A stretch of DNA of 6,105 nt from Pseudomonadota bacterium. GTDB lineage: Bacteria; Pseudomonadota; Alphaproteobacteria; Rhodospirillales; UBA2165. Both the position numbers and the translations under genes were made by a program. The notes under the pieces were generated by a model. It made no database searches and had not been told where the DNA came from. It saw only the letters and a program-made list of their open reading frames with translations. Shown here piece after piece: positions 1 to 5,418 of the stretch (the first letter of the stretch is position 1; each line of letters opens with the position of its first letter). The stretch lies in the NCBI GenBank assembly GCA_027592155.1, contig JAQCKY010000161.1:1-6105 (forward strand), given 5' to 3'.

Positions 1-2
1 AT

Positions 3-590
3 CTGCCGGGATTCAAGGAAACCATCGTCGAATATATGGAGACCATGACCGCGCTCGGCAAATCCATGCTGCCGGTGTGGGCGCGGGCGCTGGAGATGCC
101 GGCCGATTTCTTCGCCCCCTATTTCGACTACAACTACACCTATTTCCGGATGTCGCACTATCCGCCGGTGCCGGACCTGGATGACAACGAGTTCGGTCTC
201 GGGCCCCATGCCGATACCGGCTTCATGACATTTTTGCCTCAGGCCGCCGTCGACGGCTTGGAAATTCTAGACGTAGAGGGCAATTGGTTCCGCCCGCCGC
301 GCATGGAAGACGCGGTGCTGGTCAATACCGGCCAGTTTCTCAGCCGCTGGAGCAACGACCGGTTCCGCGCAACGCCCCACCGCGTCATTCCACCGCGGGA
401 TCGGCATCGATATTCCGGCGCGGTTTTCGTCAACACCGCCTTTGAGCCGATTTGCGAATGTCTTCCGACCTGCACCAATGCGGACCATCCGCCAAAATAT
501 CCGACCGAGTCCTATTGGGATTTCTATAACTGGTACATGACCAACACCTATCCTCACTACGACGAGTTTGAAGACCTGACAGACGAATAA
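3..590 (+). CDS. Fe(II)/2-oxoglutarate-dependent oxygenase, isopenicillin N synthase-like (5' end outside window)
   Basis: The reading frame is open from the first bases of the window, so the N-terminus lies upstream; about 195 codons are present of the 320-350 usual for this family. The double-stranded beta-helix core is visible: the metal-binding HxD pair is His at 207-209 and Asp at 213-215 (GPHADTG), the distal iron-ligand His is at 378-380 (TPHRVI), and the Arg and Ser of the co-substrate-binding RxS motif are at 408-410 and 414-416 (HRYSG). This order and spacing is that of the plant/IPNS-type 2OG-Fe(II) oxygenases, soluble enzymes that typically hydroxylate or oxidatively cyclise small molecules using O2 and 2-oxoglutarate. 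The internal ATG at 36 lies inside the domain and is not the true start. The next gene begins 9 nt after its stop, with the ribosome-binding site overlapping that stop, so the two are probably co-translated. The substrate is unknown; the class call is firm. Confidence 0.9.
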   Translation: MPGFKETIVEYMETMTALGKSMLPVWARALEMPADFFAPYFDYNYTYFRMSHYPPVPDLDDNEFGLGPHADTGFMTFLPQAAVDGLEILDVEGNWFRPPRMEDAVLVNTGQFLSRWSNDRFRATPHRVIPPRDRHRYSGAVFVNTAFEPICECLPTCTNADHPPKYPTESYWDFYNWYMTNTYPHYDEFEDLTDE

Positions 591-599
591 GGTCACCGC

Positions 600-1478
600 A
601 TGCCCCAAATTACCTGCATCACAGAAGAACGCGCCCTGCTGGGCGAAAGCCCGGTTTGGTCGGCAACCGAGGCCGTCGTCTATTGGGTCGATATCCGGGG
701 CCCCCGACTGTTTCGGACCGACCCCGCAACCGGAAAAACCGATAAATGGGAGTTGCCCAGCCTGGTCGGGATGATTTCACTGCGTGCCTCCGGTGGGTTG
801 GTGCTGGCGCTGGAAGACGGGCTGCATGCCTTCGATCCGGAAACCGGGCGAATGGAATTTCTCGTCGCCGTCGAAACAGACAAGCCCGAGAACCGGGCCA
901 ATGACGGCAAGTGCGATGCGGCGGGACGCCTCTGGCTCGGCACCATGAATAAGACCGACGCCGATCAACCAACAGGCGGATTTTACCGGATCGATCCCGA
1001 TCTCACCGTCACCCAAATCGCCGACGGCTTTCGCATTCCCAACGGTCTCGCCTGGTCGCCCGACAACCGCACCATGCATCACACCGACACCCGGTCGGGC
1101 ATATTGAATATTTACGGCTACGATCTCGACAGCGGGCAGCGCGGCGACGCCCACCCGGTCTTCGCATACGACCGGGCCACCACCGGCGGCATCGACGGCG
1201 CCGCGATGGATAGGGATGGCGGCTATTGGGCGGCGATGTATGGCGGCGCAAAACTGCTCCGCCTCGCATCCGATCGGACGGAAATCGATGAAATCCCGTT
1301 GCCGGTCAACCAGCCCACCATGCCGGCTTTCGGCGGTCCGGATATGACGACCATCTTCGTGACCTCCGCCTCCCAAGAGTTGAACGATGCCGCCATTGCC
1401 GCCCAGCCCGAAACAGGGCGCCTCCTCGCCATTGAGACAGAGTTCAAAGGCAGTCCGGTTGGAACGTTCGGCGGTTAG
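600..1478 (+). CDS. SMP-30/gluconolactonase/LRE-family lactone hydrolase
   Basis: A 292-residue protein, the usual length for the six-bladed beta-propeller SMP-30/regucalcin family, whose members hydrolyse sugar lactones such as gluconolactone using one divalent metal ion. The family metal ligands are at the expected spacing: Glu16 (LLGESPVW), Asn148 (IPNGLAWSPD) and Asp199 (GGIDGAAMD). The substrate-contacting Arg99 and Asn101 of the RANDGK motif are also present. The usual MYYTD-type strand reads MHHTD (residues 159-163), which may affect the substrate pocket. There is no signal peptide, so it should be cytoplasmic. The start ATG is supported by AAGG at 589-592, 7 nt upstream and overlapping the stop of the preceding oxygenase gene, which suggests translational coupling in one operon. 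Its TAG stop overlaps the TAA stop of the converging dioxygenase gene, leaving no room for a terminator between them. Family assignment is firm; the lactone substrate is not known. Confidence 0.93.
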   Translation: MPQITCITEERALLGESPVWSATEAVVYWVDIRGPRLFRTDPATGKTDKWELPSLVGMISLRASGGLVLALEDGLHAFDPETGRMEFLVAVETDKPENRANDGKCDAAGRLWLGTMNKTDADQPTGGFYRIDPDLTVTQIADGFRIPNGLAWSPDNRTMHHTDTRSGILNIYGYDLDSGQRGDAHPVFAYDRATTGGIDGAAMDRDGGYWAAMYGGAKLLRLASDRTEIDEIPLPVNQPTMPAFGGPDMTTIFVTSASQELNDAAIAAQPETGRLLAIETEFKGSPVGTFGG

Positions 1479-2512
1479 GCCGCCCTTGTCGGAAAGCCGC
1501 CCTTTCTGACCCAGTCGTAACATTCGTCCAGCGCCGGCGCGACCGGTCGGCGTCTTGCCTCATCGACGGCAATCCACATCCGCAGCAAGTGGCGTTTACG
1601 GTCGGGCTCGTCGAAGTCCTCGTAAGCCTCCCGGGAATGCATGATCATCAGGTTGCTGGTGAGCTGAATATCGCCTTCCTCGAATGTCATCGTCAGACGA
1701 AGTTCTGGGCGATTGGCGACGTCCTGGACAAAGTCCAAAGCCTCTTGTTGAAGATCCGTGAGCCCGAGCTTCGGGTCATGACGAACGACGGATTCGTAAT
1801 ACGGCCGGGAACAGAACCGAGCGCTGACCCGCCCATTTTGTTCGCTGAATTTCGGGATCGCATACCAAGGCGAGACGTCATCCGGCATCTCGTCCCGCCA
1901 ATCCAAATTGAATGGTGCGTGGAGTACCGGCAATAGATCGGGCCTCTCCTCACGAACGACATTGTGGATCGACAGCGAACTAACAAGCGCGCTGGCGCCG
2001 CCTTTCTTTGCACCGTGAAGGCAAAACAAGCCGAGCACGTCGACCGGCAGCATATCGGTATGAAAATCCATCCGGCTGCGGGTTTGATATCCCCGCGCGG
2101 TGGGGTCGTCGTAACTTTTGCCTTCGTCGGTCACGTGGCCAAGCCGATGGCCGCGGGAGTTTTGGGATATGGGGTTACCGAGATGACGGCCGATGCCCCA
2201 ATAAATAAGCGCGCATTCATCGTCCGTATAACGTTCCCGCGGCAGCCCTCGAACCATGACAACCCCTCGGCCGTCGGCAACCTCAGCCAGTAGCTCGAGT
2301 AATTCACCGTTGAACGTCGGCAGGGGAAAATTCTCGGCGTCGAAAGGGATTTTCTTGCCGGAGGCTTTCAGGGCACCCAAGGCGGCATCGATCTCATCGA
2401 TGTATTTTTGATCCAGCCGGTAAATCCAGTCTTCGCCATCCTGAATGTCGGGCCCAACCCAAGCGCCGGGACCGGTGATTGGGGCGTTAATATCAAATGT
2501 CGTAGCAGTCAT
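1475..2512 (-). CDS. TauD/TfdA-type Fe(II)/2-oxoglutarate dioxygenase
   Basis: A 345-residue protein, longer than E. coli TauD (about 280). The iron site is visible as His151 and Asp153 (DFHTD) plus the distal His292 (MIMHSREAYED). The basic run RKRHLLRMW after it carries Arg307 and Arg311, one of which should hold the 2-oxoglutarate carboxylate. About 140 residues separate HTD from the distal His, typical of the TauD/TfdA/clavaminate-synthase-like fold. The VVMVRGLP segment (84-91) is the usual first core strand. The first 75 or so residues are an additional N-terminal region rich in charged residues. It is the second gene of a minus-strand unit: the start lies 15 nt after the stop of the FAD oxidase gene, and a Shine-Dalgarno-like AAGG sits directly after that stop, about 10 nt before the ATG. 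Family members act on sulfonates, phenoxyacetates, quaternary amines and modified amino acids; the substrate here cannot be chosen from sequence. Confidence 0.92.
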   Translation of the reverse strand: MTATTFDINAPITGPGAWVGPDIQDGEDWIYRLDQKYIDEIDAALGALKASGKKIPFDAENFPLPTFNGELLELLAEVADGRGVVMVRGLPRERYTDDECALIYWGIGRHLGNPISQNSRGHRLGHVTDEGKSYDDPTARGYQTRSRMDFHTDMLPVDVLGLFCLHGAKKGGASALVSSLSIHNVVREERPDLLPVLHAPFNLDWRDEMPDDVSPWYAIPKFSEQNGRVSARFCSRPYYESVVRHDPKLGLTDLQQEALDFVQDVANRPELRLTMTFEEGDIQLTSNLMIMHSREAYEDFDEPDRKRHLLRMWIAVDEARRRPVAPALDECYDWVRKGGFPTRAA

Positions 2513-2527
2513 CGGTACTTCGCCTTT

Positions 2528-3937
2528 CTAGGCCGGGATAATCTTTCCGGGGTTCATGATGTTCTGGGGATCGATGGCCTGTTTGATGGCCCGCATATAG
2601 TCGACGGCGTCACCATGTTCCTTGCGCATATAGGCCATCTTGCCCTGACCGATGCCGTGTTCCCCGGTGCAAGTTCCGCCCATCCGGATGGCCCGTTCCG
2701 ACTGGCGCCCGGCAAACGCCTCGGCCCGCTCGATCTCATCCGGGTCATTGTCGTCAACCAGAACACCAACATGGAAGTTACCGTCTCCGACATGCCCGAC
2801 GATCGGGGCGATCAATCCCGTTTCCTCTATATCCAAACGGGTTTCCTCGACACATTCGGCCAGACGGGAAATTGGAACGCATGAATCGGTGCTAAATATT
2901 TGAGTTCCGGGCCGAAGGCCGGAGGCCGACCAATAGGCATCGTGGCGGGCTTTCCAAAGCTTGGCGCGCTCGTCCGGATCGGTCGTCCACTTGAACTCGC
3001 CGCCGCCGCAGTCCGACGCAATTTCACCGAACAATTCAGACTGTTCTTTCACACTCGCCTCGGAGCCATGAAATTCCAGCAGCAACATCGGCTCTTCGAC
3101 AAGATCCAGCTTTGAGTAAAGATTGCACGCCTTCACCTGCAGCGCATCGAGCAGTTCGATGCGCGCCACCGGGATACCGTACTGGATGGTCATGATCACC
3201 GCATTGCAGGCGGCTTCGACGGTCGGGAACGGGCAAATGGCACCGGCGACCGCTTCGGGAATGCCATGCAACCGGATCGTCAGTTCGGTAATGACACCCA
3301 GCGTGCCCTCGGAGCCAACCATCAACCGGGTTAGGTCATACCCCGACGAAGATTTCTTGGCGCGGCTGGCCGTTCGGATAATACGGCCATCCGGCATGAC
3401 GACCTCAAGACTGATGACATTCTCCCGCATGGTGCCATAGCGCACGGCATTGGTACCCGATGCCCGGGTTGCCGCCATCCCGCCCAGCGACGCCTCCGCC
3501 CCCGGATCGATCGGGAAAAACAAGCCGGTATCACGAAGATGCTCGTTAAGCTGCGTCCTAATCACCCCAGGTTGCAGGACAACATCCAAATCCTCCGCAT
3601 GAACCTTTAGGATCTGGTTCATCTGTGAAAAATCGATACTGACCCCACCGATTGGCGCATTCAACTGCCCCTCCAGCGAGGACCCAATGCCGAAGGGAAT
3701 GATCGGGCAGCGATGTTCGGCGCAGATGGCAACGATATCGGCGACATCTTGCGTGGATTGAACGAATACCACCGCGTCCGGCGGCTGGTTCTTCAGCCAG
3801 GTCATTGTATGGCCATGCTGCTCCCTCAGCGACTGTCCCCGTGACAGGCGCTCGCCAAAGCGGGTCTGCAACGCTTCGCATGCTCGGGTAATCCCGTCAT
3901 CGTTACGCGTCAGTCCAACTGGAAGGGTCACGTCCAT
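2528..3937 (-). CDS. FAD-linked 2-hydroxyacid oxidase (D-lactate dehydrogenase / glycolate oxidase GlcD type)
   Basis: With the start at 3937 the protein has 469 residues, normal for the FAD_binding_4 plus FAD-oxidase_C (PCMH/VAO) family. N-terminal FAD-binding motifs are PFGIGSSLEG (81-90), the IDPG...GGMAATRASG segment (143-161) and SSSGYDLTRLMVGSEGTLGV (196-215). The C-terminal substrate domain has GHVGDGNFHV (381-390) and GTCTGEHGIG (421-430), whose histidines belong to the hydroxyacid/metal site in D-lactate and D-2-hydroxyglutarate dehydrogenases, and ends with the characteristic MNPGKI. The predicted reaction is oxidation of a D-2-hydroxyacid to the 2-oxoacid, with electrons passed to a cytochrome or quinone acceptor. 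An in-frame ATG at 3991 would add 18 residues, but it has no good ribosome-binding site, whereas ATG 3937 has GAGG 7 nt upstream. It is the first gene of the minus-strand unit shared with the TauD-type dioxygenase. D-lactate, glycolate and other 2-hydroxyacids cannot be told apart here. Confidence 0.92.
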   Translation of the reverse strand: MDVTLPVGLTRNDDGITRACEALQTRFGERLSRGQSLREQHGHTMTWLKNQPPDAVVFVQSTQDVADIVAICAEHRCPIIPFGIGSSLEGQLNAPIGGVSIDFSQMNQILKVHAEDLDVVLQPGVIRTQLNEHLRDTGLFFPIDPGAEASLGGMAATRASGTNAVRYGTMRENVISLEVVMPDGRIIRTASRAKKSSSGYDLTRLMVGSEGTLGVITELTIRLHGIPEAVAGAICPFPTVEAACNAVIMTIQYGIPVARIELLDALQVKACNLYSKLDLVEEPMLLLEFHGSEASVKEQSELFGEIASDCGGGEFKWTTDPDERAKLWKARHDAYWSASGLRPGTQIFSTDSCVPISRLAECVEETRLDIEETGLIAPIVGHVGDGNFHVGVLVDDNDPDEIERAEAFAGRQSERAIRMGGTCTGEHGIGQGKMAYMRKEHGDAVDYMRAIKQAIDPQNIMNPGKIIPA

Positions 3938-3944
3938 TATTTTG

Positions 3945-3948
3945 CCTC
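3945..3948 (-). promoter_or_regulatory. Ribosome-binding site that decides the FAD oxidase start
   Basis: Read on the minus strand this is GAGG followed by 7 nt (CAAAATA) and then ATG at 3937. The alternative in-frame ATG at 3991 is preceded only by AGACAGAA, a poor match. This favours the shorter 469-residue protein over the 487-residue one. Confidence 0.55.
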
Positions 3949-3994
3949 GATTGATTAGTGGCCACGCCTGATTCTGGTCCGAATGCACCATTTC

Positions 3995-4054
3995 TGTCTA
4001 ACACTAACAAACTGATATTGGTTGAACCCTTATGATATATTCCCCATCTGTTAG
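3995..4054. promoter_or_regulatory. Possible operator: repeated CTAACA half-sites between divergent genes
   Basis: CTAACA occurs twice in tandem (3998-4003 and 4004-4009), and its inverse TGTTAG occurs at 4049-4054. The first copy also forms the small dyad TGT-N3-ACA (3995-4003). The region lies between the divergently oriented FAD oxidase gene and the receiver-fragment gene, where a regulator of either could bind. An A+T-rich stretch (TATGATATATT, 4031-4041) lies between the copies, but no convincing -35 partner is seen. The repeats are seen directly; regulation is inference only. Confidence 0.2.
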
Positions 4055-4096
4055 GTGGGATAGTGAGCGAACTTTAACGATCGAGAGCCTGTGGAT

Positions 4097-4330
4097 ATGA
4101 GCGAGCTAAAGAAAATTCTCCATGTCGAGGACGATCCGGACATCCTTCGGCTGGTGAAGGTGGCATTGGAACGGGTCGGCGGTTACACCGTGGAGTGCCA
4201 CGAATCGGCCCAGGACGCCCGCGTCATCGAAGAAGCTGCCGAAGCGTTGGTCCAAAGCGCGAGTCCCGCCAGCGAGCAAGAAATCACAGACCTCCGGGCC
4301 CTCACCGCAGGCTTGCGCTCTAACCTCTAG
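4097..4330 (+). CDS. Truncated response-regulator receiver domain protein (probable remnant)
   Basis: The product is 77 residues from ATG 4097 (79 from GTG 4091; the ATG is preferred because GAGAG at 4082-4086 is about 10 nt from it and only 4 nt from the GTG). The N-terminus is a clear receiver (CheY-like) start: beta-1 KKILHVEDDPD with the acidic pair that binds Mg2+, then helix 1 (ILRLVKVALERVGG) and beta-2 (YTVECHESAQDA). After about 43 residues the similarity stops. The beta-3 strand with the phospho-accepting Asp, the Thr/Ser of beta-4 and the Lys of beta-5 are all missing. They are replaced by a helical, Ala/Glu-rich tail (VIEEAAEALVQSASPASEQ...) that I do not recognise. A receiver is normally about 120 residues, so this protein cannot work as a phosphorylated regulator. 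An internal deletion fusing receiver to another coding segment, or a decayed gene, fits best; a short acquired role is possible. I see no rest of a receiver downstream in any frame. Confidence 0.55.
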   Translation: MSELKKILHVEDDPDILRLVKVALERVGGYTVECHESAQDARVIEEAAEALVQSASPASEQEITDLRALTAGLRSNL

Positions 4331-4404
4331 TGACTAACTCAAGGCAAAATGCCCGGAGCCCTAGCCTCAATGGCCAACTGCGGGATACCCGATGTTGGAT
4401 GGTG

Positions 4405-4443
4405 CCCAGGAGCGGCGTCATTGAGGACTGCCGAGAGCCTGGG
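4405..4443. other. Imperfect 13-bp hairpin in the convergent intergenic region
   Basis: Outer stem CCCAGG (4405-4410) pairs with CCTGGG (4438-4443). After a small internal loop (AG / AGAG), CGGC (4413-4416) pairs with GCCG (4430-4433), and after one bulged T (4429) GTC (4417-4419) pairs with GAC (4426-4428), closing a 6-nt loop ATTGAG. Neither strand has a T-run after it, so it is not a standard intrinsic terminator. It lies 74 nt past the receiver-fragment stop. Pairing is seen directly; whether it is transcribed or functional is unknown. Confidence 0.4.
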
Positions 4444-4460
4444 GGGGTAAGTCAGGTTGA

Positions 4461-4478
4461 AATTTAATGAATTTAATG
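4461..4478. repeat. Perfect tandem duplication of a 9-mer (AATTTAATG x2)
   Basis: AATTTAATG at 4461-4469 is followed immediately by an identical copy at 4470-4478. It is an A+T-rich spot in an otherwise G+C-rich intergenic stretch, at the point where base composition drops toward the low-G+C gene to the right. It may be slippage, an iteron-like site or chance. Confidence 0.7.
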
Positions 4479-4489
4479 GGAACTCCGAC

Positions 4490-4516
4490 GGAGACCGTCT
4501 CCCTTTGGTCTCCCTT
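4490..4516. terminator. Possible weak stem-loop terminator between convergent genes
   Basis: GGAGACC (4490-4496) can pair with GGTCTCC (4507-4513) around a 10-nt loop, followed by CTTA. The same stretch holds two direct copies of GTCTCCCTT (4497-4505 and 4508-4516), allowing alternative pairings. It sits 18 nt past the stop of the minus-strand exported-protein gene and between convergent genes, the right place for a bidirectional terminator. There is no good U-tract, so support is weak. Confidence 0.25.
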
Positions 4517-4533
4517 ATCCAAGTTAGTGCCGT

Positions 4534-5001
4534 CTAATCGCCTTCCTTTATACTCTCACAGATATCTTCCCTCAACTTGATCGTTGGGTCGTGTTTCAGC
4601 AGGTTTAGCTTTGTGTGCATATCGTATTTCTTAAGCATTGTGCAGATTTCCAAAGAGCGGCACCCTTTCTCATTGGCGATCTTTGTGACTCCCTGCTTGA
4701 GCAAAGAATGTCGCAAAATAAGTCGCCGCATCACAGTTTTCGTCTGTTCCTCGCTTGCACTTCGTTCCTGTATCTCCTGTGTAACTATTGTGAACAGATG
4801 GAGGATGCTAGCGCCAAATTTGGCATCGTCCTCCTTGGTGTAGATGGACATATCTAAACACGCGTCAGCGGCGGCTTTGGATGCGACATACTCGTCCAGT
4901 ATTTGGGGCGTAGTGATCGTATTTCTCTGCGCTGACGCGTCGCATGGGGTCAAAAGCGCAATGGTCGCGGCAAAAAAATATATGCGGTATCCTGCAAGCA
5001 T
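4534..5001 (-). CDS. Small exported protein of unknown function, low-G+C orphan
   Basis: A 155-residue protein I do not recognise. Residues 1-24 look like a Sec signal peptide: a short basic start, a hydrophobic core (IYFFAATIALL) and a DASA-Q cleavage site after Ala24 with the small-x-small pattern. The predicted mature protein (about 131 residues) is mostly helical and charged, with four cysteines at 48, 114, 120 and 148, enough for two disulfides in the periplasm. There is no lipobox, no further membrane segment and no catalytic motif I can name. The start is weakly supported by AAGG 4 nt upstream. G+C counted over five 60-nt lines (4561-4860) is 43-47%, against about 63% in a line of the lactonase gene, which suggests acquisition. 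It lies on the 3' side of the tRNA-Leu gene, in the same orientation, and converges on the receiver fragment. The coherent signal peptide and conserved-looking Cys pattern make a real gene likely; function is unknown. Confidence 0.7.
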   Translation of the reverse strand: MLAGYRIYFFAATIALLTPCDASAQRNTITTPQILDEYVASKAAADACLDMSIYTKEDDAKFGASILHLFTIVTQEIQERSASEEQTKTVMRRLILRHSLLKQGVTKIANEKGCRSLEICTMLKKYDMHTKLNLLKHDPTIKLREDICESIKEGD

Positions 5002-5176
5002 GTAGCCTTGTGCGTAATCATTGGACTGAACTTAACAGCTCTCTAGTGCTCACCATTTTGGCGATTGTCCAACAATTACATATTGCAACCGCGAAAACCC
5101 GAACCAATGTCGTACTCGCGTTGGCCGGTTATCGCGGGTTGTCGGCGCGAATGAGAGCTGTCCTAGTGATTTTTAG

Positions 5177-5263
5177 TGGTGCCCGCGCCCGGACTCGAAC
5201 CGGGACGGCCGTGAGGCCGAGGGATTTTAAGTCCCTTGCGTCTACCAGTTCCGCCACGCGGGC
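5177..5263 (-). tRNA. tRNA-Leu(UAA)
   Basis: An 87-nt class II tRNA read on the minus strand. The acceptor stem is GCCCGCG/CGCGGGC with discriminator A and an encoded CCA (5177-5179). The D-arm contains AACTGGTAGA, the anticodon stem AGGGA/TCCCT encloses CTTAAAA with anticodon TAA at 5227-5229, the long variable arm is CGGCC-TCAC-GGCCG, and the T-arm is CCCGG-TTCGAGT-CCGGG. The long variable arm together with the UAA anticodon identifies leucine; it decodes UUA and UUG. No strong terminator T-run follows its 3' end. Confidence 0.97.
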
Positions 5264-5296
5264 ATATCTCGGACATGGCTCTGGATTCACGGCCAC

Positions 5297-5324
5297 AGCC
5301 TAGCCAGAACCGCGGCAGTTGCAA
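5297..5324 (-). promoter_or_regulatory. Candidate promoter of tRNA-Leu
   Basis: On the minus strand, TTGCAA (5319-5324) and TAGGCT (5297-5302) are separated by 16 nt and lie 33 nt upstream of the mature tRNA 5' end, a plausible sigma-70-type arrangement with a short leader. The matches are imperfect, so this is only a candidate. Confidence 0.3.
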
Positions 5325-5378
5325 GAAAAGAAGCAACCTGTCCCGCACTGGTATTGACGTGCTATAGCAACGCCGTCA

Positions 5379-5397
5379 GGCGCCGCCGGTTGGCGCC
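5379..5397. other. GGCGCC hairpin in the leader of the methyltransferase gene
   Basis: GGCGCC (5379-5384) and GGCGCC (5392-5397) form a 6-bp all-G/C stem with a 7-nt loop, ending 21 nt before the methyltransferase ATG. CGCCGTCA also occurs as a direct repeat at 5371-5378 and 5394-5401, overlapping the right arm. No T-run follows, so it is not an obvious terminator; a translational effect or chance palindrome are both possible. Confidence 0.3.
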
Positions 5398-5418
5398 GTC
5401 ATCGGAATAAACGCCTCT

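Noticed and set aside
777..1523. Long open frame of 248 codons on the minus strand opposite the lactonase gene
   Set aside because: It is antisense to a well-supported SMP-30 gene with all metal ligands, its translation is low in recognisable motifs, and long open antisense frames are common in G+C-rich coding DNA.
2408..2884. 158-codon plus-strand frame across the two minus-strand oxidoreductase genes
   Set aside because: It lies opposite two clear enzyme genes and spans their junction; the translated text shows no domain.
3938..3991. Longer FAD oxidase start at ATG 3991
   Set aside because: The extra 18 residues do not look like part of the domain or a signal peptide, and the site lacks a ribosome-binding sequence, unlike ATG 3937.
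4944..5303. 119-codon plus-strand frame running through the tRNA-Leu gene
   Set aside because: It reads antisense through the complete tRNA and has no domain or ribosome-binding site; a shadow frame.
5163..5348. 61-codon minus-strand frame containing the tRNA sequence
   Set aside because: Its translated C-terminal part (GGTGRRKGLKIPRPHG) is the tRNA itself read as protein, a common false prediction.
5354..5368. TTGACG and TATAGC upstream of the methyltransferase as a promoter
   Set aside because: The two elements are only 3 nt apart, far from the 16-18 nt needed, and no matching partner for either lies at the right distance.
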